Positions 1 through 12,265 of a stretch of 64,000 bases of DNA are shown here, one piece after another. Below the pieces are notes generated by a model, which had not been told where the DNA came from, made no database searches, and was given only the letters and a program-made list of their open reading frames with translations. Where the stretch lies: NCBI RefSeq assembly GCF_000801105.2, contig NC_079515.1, positions 26,187,407 to 26,251,406 on the forward strand. The letters run 5' to 3'. The first letter of the stretch is position 1; every line of letters begins with the position of its first letter. Made by a program: the position numbers and the translations under genes. Source of the DNA: Raphanus sativus. Its lineage: Eukaryota; Streptophyta; Magnoliopsida; Brassicales; Brassicaceae.

Positions 1-952
1 ACTACTCAAGTCCCTCCTAGAATTCACTATTTTCTTGCAATTATTCAGGAAATTCAGGCTAATCGTTATTTGGAGAAAATATATTACAAAAGTGAACAGT
101 GTCACACTCTTGGATTCTTAATTGGAAAACAAGACATAGTGGTGACGTTATGCTATGCGTGCGTATCAGAGAAAAGGCCTGCCTCAAGAATCCACATACA
201 CTCCAAAATCCACTCAACACACGAAGTTTGATGTAATGCTAAAAGATCAGATGTAAATGATACATCTCATAACATGAGAAGAGACAAGACAATACAGTGA
301 ATTCTTACAAAGACTAGCCTTGACGAATAATGAATCAAATCTTCCTTTCTGCCATACATTTCCCCACCGCTTACAGTACCAACGCTCTAAAAAGATATTT
401 AATTTTATTTCCATGGGGATCTCAAGCATTCCACACGTTATAAGAATACTCCAAGGCATGAAGCAAAAAAATATAGTTCGTCAAGATAAAATATATATTC
501 TATATTTCTATTCAATGTTTGGCTAAGGCTAGTTTTGAAGTCAAATCTTGGTAGCTAGAGATCACGAAATATTATCCTCCATGTGATGATCAGCAGGGCT
601 AGTTCTAGGCAAAGCCGCCTTTTGAAGAAAATTACATAGAAACATAGGCCCCAAATTTGTAAAAAAAAAACTTATAATTTAATTCAAATGTTCACTAAAT
701 TTGCCTAAGGTCCCAAAATCTCAGGAGTGTACAGTGTACTACTTCATCAACTTCCTATGGCTACTTGTGATCAAAACCCTAACTAAACCGATTCCCAAGA
801 AATAACCAAAGCTGATACATAACCCAAGATGCACGACACCATAACTAGATTAAAAACAAACAAACAATTTAAGCAGAGATCAAGCACGAAGCAAACCGAT
901 TCAATTGCGAATCAGCTGATTTATTATACAACTCCCGACGTACCTGAATAGA

Positions 953-1060
953 TAGATCTCCGAGCAGCACTGTGAATGAGGGAGAGAGAGAGAGAGATCA
1001 GCAGCAATAAAAAAAATTTAAGAAAAAAAAAAGGAAAAGGAAATTGAATTATTATTAGAA
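953..1060 (-). other. Probable 5' leader exon of a minus-strand gene running off the left edge
   Basis: A purine-rich GA tract (about 978-996) is followed on the minus strand by a stretch ending in CAG and a good splice donor (GTACGT, near 947-952). This looks like a non-coding first exon followed by a leader intron that continues towards position 1. No coding exon is visible in 1-950. By gene order the gene would be the At3g57420 orthologue (STELLO2-like glycosyltransferase), but that is inference only. The remaining DNA from 1061 to 1621 is AT-rich and I see no gene in it. Confidence 0.3.
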
Positions 1061-1621
1061 AGGAGAAGTGAGCTGTGTTTATAGCTAGCTAAGCGTATCT
1101 CTTCTTTTTCTAATATTGTTATACCTTTTTTAATTGTTTGGCTTTTGCTTTATCCTGAGTAGATTTATAGATTTTTTGCAGTATGTGTAGACGAGGAGGA
1201 GGAGGCGTGGAAGACGAAGATGAAGCAGACCAAAAGGTTTGAGGAAAAGACGAGAGACGGATAAAGATCCGGTCCTGATGGCTTTCCCTTATTGTTTTTT
1301 CTCATTTTTATGCCTATCGATGTTTTATTTAATTTATTTTTTCTCAGTTTCAGTTGGTCAAAAAAAAAATATTTCCTCAGTTTCCAAGCACATTAAGAAA
1401 TATTTTAAAAATATAAATATATTTTATACATTTAGATGAATTTTGAATTAGATAATAATTATAAATCATAAATTTTTGAGTAGATTACTTATTTTTGTTG
1501 AATTTTGATATTAAAAATTACAAAAAATAATCAATCACAAAAATAATATATTTATAGTCAAAATTTAATATATGTGAAAACTCTAAAATATATATTATTT
1601 TGAAACATATATATATATGTA

Positions 1622-2680
1622 TCCCCTATATATTAATTCTGGAACATTACAACATGTTTTGTAGCCACGTGTCATTATTAGGATGATTCTCAGAAATCTT
1701 TAGAAAAATAGGCTAGTCCATATAAATATATATTATACTTTTTATTAAACCAATTATCATATTAATTAATAATCTTAAATAATTTCCTTAAATAAAAGCT
1801 ACGTAAGTTTATTTCCTTAAAAAAAGCTACGAAATTACCTAATATGATTAACGTATATATGATAATTAATGATTACAAATCAAAAATATTTGATAAAAAA
1901 ATTTGTATCCTCTACATTTTATTTTAATTAATATTATCAAAAAAAATCACTTAAACATATTTTTAAAAATAGAGTTTTCATATATGTTATATTTTGAATT
2001 TTTTAAAACGTCTATAAATTACCAAAAATTGTAAGATGTTATTAAGATGATATTTTTTAGAACAGAACATGATCCGAAACGAAATATTTCGGATATCGAA
2101 TATATCGAAACCAGATTTATATACTTAAATAGATTATTTTTTTTTAGAATTTAATATCTAAAAGAATATTAAAAATATATAAAATGTTATTAAGTTGTCC
2201 AAAATATTTGAAAATATTTACAAATAGTTAAAAATACATGATTAAAATAGTTAAATGATACTCAAAATACCAATACTTCAAATATCTATTGATTTCTTAT
2301 CCGAATATTGAAGCTAACCAAATTTTATGTTAAGTTTAAGTATTTTATCTTGCATTATACACATTTATATGTTATAAATAATTTTTTTATTTTTATATTT
2401 TGAGAAATTTAAAGTATATACGAATTTTATTTTTTTAAAAATAAAATGAGTTATTTGAGTCCAAATCCAAACCGAACCCGCAGATCCGAACCGGATCGAA
2501 CTCATAAAAATCAAAATATAACTGAACCGAACCAAACTAAACTGAACCAAATGGTATCCGAATGTCCACCCCAAATCAAATGTAAAAAAAATCTTGATAA
2601 CAAGATTCATTCTAATTGTAATATTTCACTACAACATATTTTAAAAAACTCACTCCGCGCATGGCGCGGTTATCATCTAG
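1622..2680 (+). mobile_element. Non-autonomous Helitron 1
   Basis: The 5' end begins TCCCCTATATATTAAT directly after an A (1621). The 3' end carries a GC-rich hairpin (CCGCGC, ATG loop, GCGCGG; 2655-2669), then a short spacer and the terminal CTAG (2677-2680), followed by T (2681). Insertion between A and T without target duplication, a 5' TC and a 3' hairpin plus CTRR are the family hallmarks. The 1059-bp body is AT-rich and non-coding; a degenerate CCGAACC-type repeat lies at about 2465-2570. Confidence 0.75.
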
Positions 2681-4187
2681 TGTATGTATTATTGATAGAA
2701 ATAACTAGACCGGAATTTAACTAATCTTTTAAGAATACAATACTAACAAATAATCGGATCTCAGTTTTCAACTGAAATTTAAAACATGGCTATATATTTG
2801 GTTAATCAAATGACAATTCAGTTTGTGAGAAAAATTGAATCCAAACCAACAAATTTATATCTTGTTTCAAATTTTACCTTATCACATGTAATCTCAGCTC
2901 TAGGAGTAAGCTGACTATGCAATTGCACATGATCTTACATTTTAAATCATTTTTACTATTTTATAATCTTAAATTTTGAGTCTTACAAACTAAAATTCTA
3001 ATTTTCAAATTTACTCACTATTTTACAGAAAATAAATAAATAATATGACAAATGGTTTTCTACCAGATTTTGTAATCCATGATGTTTTCATTACGAAAAT
3101 TTTAATAAAATTTAGAGTTAAAAAATGATATGATACATGGTTCATCGAATCGTTGAACTGGGCCTTATTTTATATTTCTATTTTGAGTGTTAAAAATGTT
3201 ATTGTGCTGGTGAGAGAGTATCGAACTTTAAAATGATTAACCATGATGGATTAGTGTTGTTTTTTCCTTTTTGCTTCACTGATTATAGATTCAATTATCT
3301 CCCTAACATACGTTGTTAAACATTCAAGACTGAAATTGACAAATAACTAAACAAAATCATAAGTCCGCTAAAGAAAATTTATGGTACTGTTTGATGTTTT
3401 GATTATTCTCAACATATTTAAAAGTTTTGAATAATCCTTTTGGACCGGTAATCTTCAGAATAGTTCATCCAGTCAACACAAACATATTGTAAAATAATAC
3501 TACAGCAACTTTTGTTTAAGAAAACTCATCATTTCATGACGACCATTGGGTCCATTTCGCATATTTGATTATCTTAGCAGAGGACATGGGTGGGGGCCGT
3601 GGGGCTATCGTTCCTTTAAGCTTCTATTAGTTCTTTTTTGTTTCGGAGTGGAACATTCAACGTCACATGTATATAGTGGTATTTATTATTTGATATATTC
3701 AGATATCTCTATAATACACATCATGATTGGTATAGTTTTAGACTTCTATGTCTTTTTTCTTGAGAATTGGCTTGACTTGTAAGGTATTAAAAAGAAAACA
3801 TGTGTATTATTATTTATTACTTGCATTAGGTGATGGCGGTCGGTACGCCGGTGCCGACCAAGTAAACTCAGCCAATTTTATATACCTTTTTGATATCTTC
3901 ACAATGTTAAGGGTTGGCGCTATCATCGTCTATATTCATTTTTTTGCAAATGGCTTTCATATTAAAATGCAGAAGAAATAGAAAAAGATACAAGCACTGG
4001 GCCTTAGTGTTTGGGGATCATCCCATTTAGTTAATGAAACACATAATGAAGAACAATCAAGTAGCCCAAAGCCCTAATCCAAAAGGAGGCCTTTAGAATT
4101 TTGACGATCATCGTCTATATTCATGATAATACACCGTTAAGTACTTACACTTATATTAAATAAAAATATATGATATTTAATATAACA
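2681..4187. other. AT-rich intergenic DNA, no gene seen
   Basis: This stretch has low complexity and only short open frames without recognisable domains. It lies between two Helitrons. No promoter or RNA gene could be supported. Confidence 0.5.
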
Positions 4188-7100
4188 TCATACTATATTA
4201 AAAGGTAAATAACCTCAAAGGAAACCGTATCCACGTCATCACTTTAATTCCGTCCAATCAAAAACCAGCAAACCTCCACATTATTGCTGTCTTTCGTCTG
4301 ATGGGCTTGAACCGAAATTACATATGGGCTTCGAAAAAAAATTGAAAAGACCGATTAATTTTTGTGTTCTTTTTATCCTCAGAGGACGAAGTTCTTCGTC
4401 GAATGCCGCTTTGATTTACGCAACTACATATTTGACTCGATCCAAGAAAATCCGGAGCCTGAGTCATTGGAAACATCACTCTCTGTTACGCTTCCTCTCG
4501 ATTCATTAGCAACATACATGCAAATCATCGGCAAACCCATATCTAGAATCCTCCTTGGTTTCTTTTTTCCATCACCTCCACCACTACTACATATAAATCT
4601 TAATGTCGCGCTTTCATTTATTTGTGTTCTTATTTTTTTCCGACATTTATTTGTGTTATATCTGCCAAGTTTGCAACTCATGTTTCAAAAATAAACTTTT
4701 TAAAAATTTTGTTCTTGAACAGAGATTTTGGGAGAGGCTGGTGTTACCTTCTATGCTCGATGACTTTGGTAATGTTACTCTCTACTATTTTTGGTTGGTT
4801 CTGTACATACAAAAAGTTGTGTGCTTTATGGATCAAAGAATGATTTTTAATTTTTTTTTTGTTAACTTGTGATTGAACCTATTGGTTGTAACTCAGATAA
4901 AATGAAAATTCGTTGGCTCAGTTATTGATTTTGGTGTAGGATGCGCTATCACAGGTTTGAATTTTCTGATCTTACGTACTAAATTATACTCTTTGGATAT
5001 ATATGCAGGCTTACTCCTGTTAGATCTCCAGCTTATGACGACCTCGGCCTTTTTTTTATTCCAGTACATTAGCTGACGATTAACATATTTATATTGTGTT
5101 GCAGAGAATTTGATGGTAACAGGAATTTGTTGCACGAGATCACTAGACTTTCACGGTTTCACCTAAGGCAAAGATAAGCTCTTTATTAGTTCTCTTGACA
5201 AAAGTCTATGGCGTAAATCACCATGGCATCTCCTTCTGTTATCTGTGGACCTAATTAGTTTAGAATAATTCTGACAATTAGGAAGAAGTATACTTGATAT
5301 AGTAATATCAATACAATATTTTATATGTCTGTGTTTTGTCTAGGATTAGTCTCTTCGATTTGTTCAAAGTGCTTCTCTTCAGATTGATCATATAATTTGG
5401 AAGCTTAATTAAATCTATTATATTTGCTCTGTGTTTGATTATCTTTTCTCTAGGCACTTCTCTACCCGGATGTTCTGTCCAACATTGCTCCAGCAAGTAG
5501 TGAACCTTATGCCATAACAACAGTACGAGGTACTAAAGCTGCAACAAGCTCTCAAGCAAGACCACATGGTGCAGCCTTCATAGCACCGAGGTTGTTGTCT
5601 TTTATTCCATGCCATGAAATGAATCTCACCCTGTCTTAAGAGCTGCGTTGCTTTTCTTATATTTTCTTCCTTCTCTGCGATCTAATTCTTGCTCGGTTTC
5701 CTGCCTCTTCAATCCAAGGGACAAGCAACCGGGTTGGTCGGTTTCATTTGACTGAAACTTGCAGCAATGAACATGGTTTCTCACACTCAAGTTACCAAAA
5801 CAAGAATAAGCTCTCTCTCCAAGTATACACTGCAGGCAAGTATTCTCTGATGTTTTAAAGAGATTTCAATCTACATGTATGTTTCATGCCACAGAGAACA
5901 GAAATTTATCGGGTCTTCTTTTGTAGACCTGTAATACATGGATGGGGCCTTTCTGCAAGAAGAATTATCTATGAATGTGGGGTTTGTCTGTTTTTTATTG
6001 AGAGAGAATGATGAGAAACAATATTTTGTTTCAGATTCTTAAATGCAGACTGGAATAGGTGAGACTTACCATTGCAGACCTGAGAGAAGGAAAGAATGCT
6101 ATATGAGTTGAGACTATTTCCCATTTATCTCCACTGTTATGTATTTCTCTCTCTATCTCTCTTCTAACCAATGGAAGGATTTGTGTTGCAGCTGTTCAAT
6201 ATCAGTGAGGAAGCAGTCGTTGATGCTACAAATAAAGGGAGTATAGCTGGGCTTATTAACCATTATTAAGCAGTTCCATGTAATGTTTCTAAGACCCTCT
6301 TAGGAGATTTTGTTACACTGCAGTAACTCATTGAGACGTTTTTACTTCTACTCCCTCTCAAGATAACACTCAGAAGGATGTTACTTTGTTCCAGGTAATG
6401 TTTCTTTTCATTAGAATATATGCTGGTTCCATCACTCCTCCTTTCAGTGTAAGATGCAGCGGTTTTTGAAGTGCAATAATGGTAAATACACAAATGCGTT
6501 GTTTGCCAAATATTTAATAAACTTTAGTGAGACCGGTTTTCTGTAAACATGAGTTGGTCAAAACCATGTAAACAAATTATGATGTCATCTAACATGTTCA
6601 ATTGCGATAGAGAAACTCAGATAATAAAGATAAGATTGTTAACTATGTTTTCTATGTTGTTATCGGAGTCAGATAAAAGCAATAAATAAACACAAGAAGT
6701 CATCAGTTTCCATGTTAAAACAGTACAATATAGATTTCAGAACATATGTACAGTGTGGTTATATAACGGAGCAAAAAGGTGAAAAATATGGTGAAAATGA
6801 GAGGGATAATATAAATAAATTTGGAAAAATAAATTTCATTTCATTAAATTTGATTTATATACTCTGTTTTGTTGACAAAAAAAAGATGTACTCTGTTTTT
6901 ATTGTTTTCTCATTTTTAGAATAAATGAGACAGAATAATTTTTTATTTGATAGGCTGAAATTAGAGTATATAAACTAAAAATAATTGTCACCTACTTTAA
7001 TTTACTCTAACTCTATCCCCACATCAGTACCTGTAATGTAATATACTAAAATCTATTTATTGTTCACATCAAAAAATAATTTGCTTATATTATTAGGTAA

Positions 7101-9032
7101 CTATCGTATTCTAAAATCAATACGTGAGAGTACATTACCATTATATTATTAGCTGGATATATCAATACTGCAAACCAAAGTCATTTATATAGGTTTTAAG
7201 GAACTAAAACATCCAAAGGAAATGTATGTATAAAAAATAGTTCTTTTTTTGTTTAATAAAAAAAAGTAGTTCTTCAAATGTATGTCAAAAATTAGTTCTT
7301 GAAATATAAGAACCTAAACTCGTGTTGTCTGATTAAATTTCAAACTGGTCTGATATCCAGGTTTAAACGAATGTGTGTATGTTGACAAAAAAAAACGAAT
7401 GTGTGTATCAATCATATGACAAGGTGTGCATAAGTAAAATTGTAGCCAAATTTGGTGTTAAAAATTGACGTTATAATTAATGGGGATTTATGCATGTTCA
7501 AATCATTTGACATCTAAATTTATTATTAGGAATCCAAAGATCCTAAAGCTCTACTTAGGAATTAAGACCAACAAAAAAAATTAAATTCTGCAAACACAAA
7601 TTTCCGTAAACGAAAGCCTAAAGTTGGATATTAAATCTCAGAAATTAAATTTACCATGATTGCAAACCCACAACTGTACGTCAACCTAAAATAAGTCAAA
7701 AACGAGAAAAATAATTTTAGAAAATTTTGGAGTTTTATCTATTACACCACAAATATATTTCTACTTCTATTCATGTTTATCAATAGAAAATTTCTACTAC
7801 CAATATTCCATGAACTCTACATATTTGAAAATATGGCTTGGATCTAAAACGTTTTTAATACCCATTTTTTACAAAGTTACGAAATCTATATAAACAGAGA
7901 ATTTACACAACTCCTGCAACGCATCTATTGCTAAAGGTTGGTTTGAAGTGGTAGAATCGTTGCTGTTTATCCATCTTCACACTTACTACTTCAGCTCTGA
8001 CAGCACACTTACTACTTCAGCTCTGATAGTTTTGAGATATTAGATCCTCGATCAGATCAGAATGATACACTATATACTGTTGAGTACCTCAATTCATTGG
8101 AATATCCAGGGCTGCCATCGCATAAGCTCACTCTCAAAGTTGGTACTTCAGTTATGCTTCTACGAAACATAAATCAAAGAAAGGGATTGTGCAATGGTAT
8201 CCGTATGATTCTAACTTACGTAGGCGATCGCCTTCTGAAGACAATAATTATCACCGGATCGCACATCGGAAAAGAGGTCTTGATCCCAAGAATTGTTTTC
8301 TTGCATGAAGAGACAAAACTACCGTTTACTTTACGTTGACGGCAATTCCCTATCAGATTGTGTTATGCAACGACGATCAACAAAAGCCAATACCAGAATT
8401 TAAAATAGGTCACATTGTATCTGCCCAAACCCGTGTTCTCTCATGGTCAACTTTATGTTGCTCTCTCACGTGTCACAAGCAAAGCGAGATTAACCATCAT
8501 TAAAAGCAAAGATTCACATCAGCTCAAGGTCAAAAACGTTATATACAAAGAGATCTTCAAAGAGCTTCTATCCCACACATGTATTATATTTTAATTATAA
8601 TGCTTTAATTCCAACAATATCAAAATGTCCTCCTATAAAAATGAAAAAAATCAACAAATTAATAATGTACGATGGGGCATTCATTTGAAGACATAGCAAG
8701 AATTCTTATTCAGCTATAACAAGTATGTATCTACTTCTGATAGCAATTGTTTCATACCCATTTAAATAAAGATAATTGTTTTGATTTTTGTCAATTTCAA
8801 GTTGTTCTAATATGGACCACATTACATACTTTATTCTTCAGGATAAATGAAGTTTTTTTGCATTATTTACGTTATTTAATTAATTATTTTGCTCTTTTTG
8901 TTAGTTACTTGCATTCCATATCTATCACCACTAAAATATTATTCTAATCTCATGCAAAAATTAAACTTTTCATTTTTAAAAAAAAAATTAAATTCAACAC
9001 TTATCCGCGCGTAGCGCGGAGATCGAATCTAG
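4188..9032 (+). mobile_element. Helitron 2, large, with decayed Rep/helicase remnant
   Basis: The 5' end (TCATACTATATTAAAAGG, after A4187) is typical of Brassicaceae Helitrons. The 3' end has the hairpin CCGCGC-GTA-GCGCGG (about 9005-9019) and the terminal CTAG at 9029-9032, followed by T. Between them, in the same orientation and near the 3' end as expected, lies a broken piece of the Helitron helicase (separate entry). The 4.3-6.5 kb part has intron-like and exon-like patches that could be captured host sequence, but I cannot name a donor. The two ends are paired by orientation and position; they could come from two different elements. Confidence 0.55.
8020..8575 (+). pseudogene. Helitron PIF1-type helicase, C-terminal remnant
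   Basis: The translation of 8097-8339 (reading LPSHKLTLKVGTSVMLLRN, then GLCNG) matches the C-terminal end of the PIF1-like helicase of plant Helitron RepHel proteins. The frame is cut by a TGA at 8337-8339, where the family continues with an Arg and a RRQFPI-like stretch. That stretch and the helicase motif YVALSRVTS can still be read just downstream (to about 8575) with further breaks. Only the last part of the protein survives; the Rep domain is not visible. A small tandem duplication (about 7978-8030) disrupts the region just upstream. It is clearly non-functional. Confidence 0.8.
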
Positions 9033-9352
9033 TATATACAAAAGCCAACTCATCACGAATGTCATACAATAACAGCTCAAAAGATATATTAGAAATTGGC
9101 CGTTTTCATTGATCATGCAGTCAATTAATCCACATATATACTTCGAATATATTCTAGCCTAATCATATTTAGTCTTAACGGTCGTTCATTTAAAGTAATA
9201 TTAACTTGTTACCGGTTGTTTGTTTTGGTGATCATAGCTTTGTCAGTAATAAAAAATCAGTTTTCTATTTGATCAACTGTGAATTATACAAAAATCAGCA
9301 CTTACAGTATTATACAAGGGGAGAAAGAAGATAAATGGTATACAATCAAGTT

Positions 9353-12010
9353 TCACCAATAGTCTCCACAGGAGCAAGTTCCATTCTTAAAATGATGAAA
9401 CCTCCTAACATCCCTCAATATGATTTCTCTGTCAACAATCTTTGAGATAAACTTTGTAGCTTGATGACAGTCATTACAAACCCTGAGGTTTTTAGCCACC
9501 CTAATAACAGTACCCGGTGATGTGTTGAGTATCCCAAACGCAATCGCTAGCTTCTCACTGTGTCCACATAGCAAAACCTCTTTCTCATTTTCTTCTACAT
9601 TGTGAAGCACACAAGACGTATCAGGGACATATCCTTCTTTCCTCATTTTCTCCCACAACGTCTCCAGATATCCATGGAGCTTTTCGCTTTGCGGGTGAGA
9701 TGAATCACCAGCAATGAATTTATGTACTTCACCTCCGTACTCGATCCAGCTACATCCAGGTTCTTTTCTAACCCCTTTCTCTTTCATTTTTCTCCTCACC
9801 TCTGTTGCTTTTTCCCAGAGACCTGCTGATGAATAAATATTAGCAAGTAGCACATAGTGACTAGCTACGTCTGGTTCCAGCTGAACGAGATTCTGCGCAG
9901 CTATTTCCCCAATTTCTAGGTTATTGTGAATCCTACAAGCACCTAGGAGGCTACTCCAAGCTCCAGCTTTGTCGAAATCAAGAGGCATTGTGTTAATGAG
10001 CTGATATGCTTCTTTAACTCTACCAGCCCTTCCAAGCAAATCTACGACACAAGCATAATGATCTGAGCTAGGTTCAACCCCGTATCCGTTTTGCATATTG
10101 TAGAATATTCTCAATCCTTCATCCACCATCCCTGAGTGGCTACAAGCTGCAAACACTGCGATGAATGTAACCTCGTTTGGTTTTACTTTCTGTACCATCA
10201 TCATCTTGAGCAGATCTATGGCGTCTTGCCCGTTTCCCTGCATCCCATAAGCCATTATAATGACATTCCAAGTTATGACATTTCTGATTGGAATCTGATC
10301 AAACACTTTTCTCGACATGTGGAGGCAGCCACATTTTGCGTACATGTCAACCAAAGCGCTTCCTACAGCCACACCAGTTGCCAAATCGTTCTTGATGGAG
10401 TAAGCATGGATCTCTTTTCCCTTTGCTAATGCTGACAGTGCAGCACAACTGGGAAGGATTGTCATCATAGTGATGGAATTAGGTTTCAAATCAGCTTGGC
10501 TTGCTTTTCTTTCAAAGTTTTGCATCTTGTGTAGCAGAAGAAGCGCATCCTCATGGCACTCTGAGAATACATAACCCGTAATCATGGTGTTCCATGTAAC
10601 CAAGTCTTTGTCTTCCAATTTATTAAATATCATCTCGGCGATATCGATCTTCCCCAGCCTAGAATACATATCCATCAACGCGTTCTGCACAAACCTGTCT
10701 CCACCTAAACCTCTTTTGACGACAAAACCATGGATCGCTTCTTTTCTGGAGAATGCACTAGAACGGACACAGGCAGGTACAACGCTTGCCATTGTGGTTG
10801 TATTAGCCAGAAGCCCAGCACTTTCTTCCATCTCAATAAACAGAGACAACGCTTCCTCGTCATGCTCGTTCTGCGCATACCCAGCGATCATAGCATTCCA
10901 AAGGCCAGTCTTTCTATCAAAGATTCCATCAAACACACGACGAGCACTCGCCACTCTCTTGCAGTTACAATACATATCAACCAAAGCACTCCCAACAAAC
11001 GAATTCTCATCCAAAGAACCGTTTTTCAAAGCGTAGGCGTGCATTTCCTTCCCCGTCCTCAACAACTCCAGGTGTGAACACACAGGAAGAACACTCGAAA
11101 CAGTGAACCCATCCGGCTCAACACCTTTCAACACCATCTCCCTCAAATACTCCAACGCCTCGAGAAACTGCTCGTTCTGACACAAAGAGCTCAGCACAGT
11201 GTTCCACGTGACCAAATCACGACCTTCAAAACTCCCAAGCAAGGCTTTAGAAGACCCTAACTTCCCCAGCTTACCATACATAGCCACCAACGTGTTCACC
11301 ATAAACGAATTCAACTCACCTTTCCTCAAACTATAACCATGAACCTGCTTACCAAGCAACAAACCCGAAGAGACACGCAAATTCGAGCAAGCGATAGCCA
11401 CACTCACCAGAGTAAACGAACTAGGCTCAACGTCCTCATCCAACATACACCGAAACGCCTCCAACGCCATCTCCCACTTCTCGAAACTACACAGCGAAGA
11501 AATCATCGAGTTCCAAGAGACCTGGTTTCTCTCGGTAATTCTATCGAACACCTTGTGCACAGCGCCGAGATCTCCGCACTTTCTATACAAATTCACGAGG
11601 GTGTTCGCGACGGTCACGGAGTCGACTCCGTATCCGAACTTATACACGTGTGCGTGGACCTGCTTCCCCAAATCCACGTCGTGTAGATCGGCGACGGCCT
11701 TCAGCAAAGCGGGGAAGGCGAAATTGTCGGGCGTTATGCCTAGAACGATCATGTCGATGTAAGTCAAGACGGCTTCGCGGAGGAGATTTGATCGGACTTT
11801 CGAGCGGAGGGAATCGATCCAAAACTCCGGGGAGAGTGACCGAGAGATGAGTTTCGAAGGGGAGCCATCGAAGACGGCGTCGGAGACTTCCGCTAGTGCT
11901 GCTGCGGAAGAGGTTTGTGTGGCGCGAAGAAGGTAACGAGGTTTGTGGCGGGAAAACGGAAGCGGTTGAGATACGGGAGGGAGAAGAAAGTGGAGGCAAG
12001 AGGAGGACAT
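9353..12010 (-). CDS. OTP84: Chloroplast RNA-editing PPR protein, PLS-DYW class (OTP84 orthologue)
   Basis: This is a single-exon gene of 885 aa. The first ~50 residues are rich in Ser, Pro and Arg, as in a plastid transit peptide. A long run of P, L and S type pentatricopeptide repeats follows (e.g. VTWNTMITGY, VGSALVDMYAKCG), then the E/E+ motifs (GCSWIEYGGEVHKFIAGD) and a C-terminal DYW domain ending in GDYW. The DYW cytidine-deaminase signature is complete: HSEKLA (HxE) and CNDCH (CxxC). Family knowledge: such proteins bind single plastid transcript sites and direct C-to-U editing; Arabidopsis OTP84 (At3g57430, similar length) acts on sites in NDH-complex and psbZ transcripts. The start is the first Met and gives full family length. 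It has about 255 bp of divergent promoter with the plus-strand gene at 12266. Confidence 0.93.
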   Translation of the reverse strand: MSSSCLHFLLPPVSQPLPFSRHKPRYLLRATQTSSAAALAEVSDAVFDGSPSKLISRSLSPEFWIDSLRSKVRSNLLREAVLTYIDMIVLGITPDNFAFPALLKAVADLHDVDLGKQVHAHVYKFGYGVDSVTVANTLVNLYRKCGDLGAVHKVFDRITERNQVSWNSMISSLCSFEKWEMALEAFRCMLDEDVEPSSFTLVSVAIACSNLRVSSGLLLGKQVHGYSLRKGELNSFMVNTLVAMYGKLGKLGSSKALLGSFEGRDLVTWNTVLSSLCQNEQFLEALEYLREMVLKGVEPDGFTVSSVLPVCSHLELLRTGKEMHAYALKNGSLDENSFVGSALVDMYCNCKRVASARRVFDGIFDRKTGLWNAMIAGYAQNEHDEEALSLFIEMEESAGLLANTTTMASVVPACVRSSAFSRKEAIHGFVVKRGLGGDRFVQNALMDMYSRLGKIDIAEMIFNKLEDKDLVTWNTMITGYVFSECHEDALLLLHKMQNFERKASQADLKPNSITMMTILPSCAALSALAKGKEIHAYSIKNDLATGVAVGSALVDMYAKCGCLHMSRKVFDQIPIRNVITWNVIIMAYGMQGNGQDAIDLLKMMMVQKVKPNEVTFIAVFAACSHSGMVDEGLRIFYNMQNGYGVEPSSDHYACVVDLLGRAGRVKEAYQLINTMPLDFDKAGAWSSLLGACRIHNNLEIGEIAAQNLVQLEPDVASHYVLLANIYSSAGLWEKATEVRRKMKEKGVRKEPGCSWIEYGGEVHKFIAGDSSHPQSEKLHGYLETLWEKMRKEGYVPDTSCVLHNVEENEKEVLLCGHSEKLAIAFGILNTSPGTVIRVAKNLRVCNDCHQATKFISKIVDREIILRDVRRFHHFKNGTCSCGDYW

Positions 12011-12265
12011 GACTCTGGGATATAGTTATTGGCGTCGTATCATCACATCATCTCTGTGCGGCCTCTGTGACACTCAGTGACAGTGAGGAACGTATATGGG
12101 CCATTAATGGGCTCGATAGTTATTATTTTTGGTCTTCCTCTGCCCGTTGGTATAGTAAACAGAGAGCGAGTAGAGAGAGAGAGTGGAATTCAAACGGATC
12201 ATATCATCCCGCCACTGACAGAAACTCAGAGGAATCTTCGTTCGGAAGCCAATCTAGAAAAGAAG

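Noticed and set aside
585..740. Fragment resembling a common Brassica repeat (GGGCTAGTTCTAGGCAAAGCC type)
   Set aside because: Only one end is recognisable and no partner or duplication could be found.
2446..2724. Open frame rich in Pro-Asn-Arg-Thr
   Set aside because: It is a translation of a degenerate CCGAACC repeat inside Helitron 1 and runs over its 3' end.
10136..11850. Several plus-strand and second-frame open frames of 66-150 codons
   Set aside because: They lie within the OTP84 coding sequence in other frames and encode nothing recognisable.
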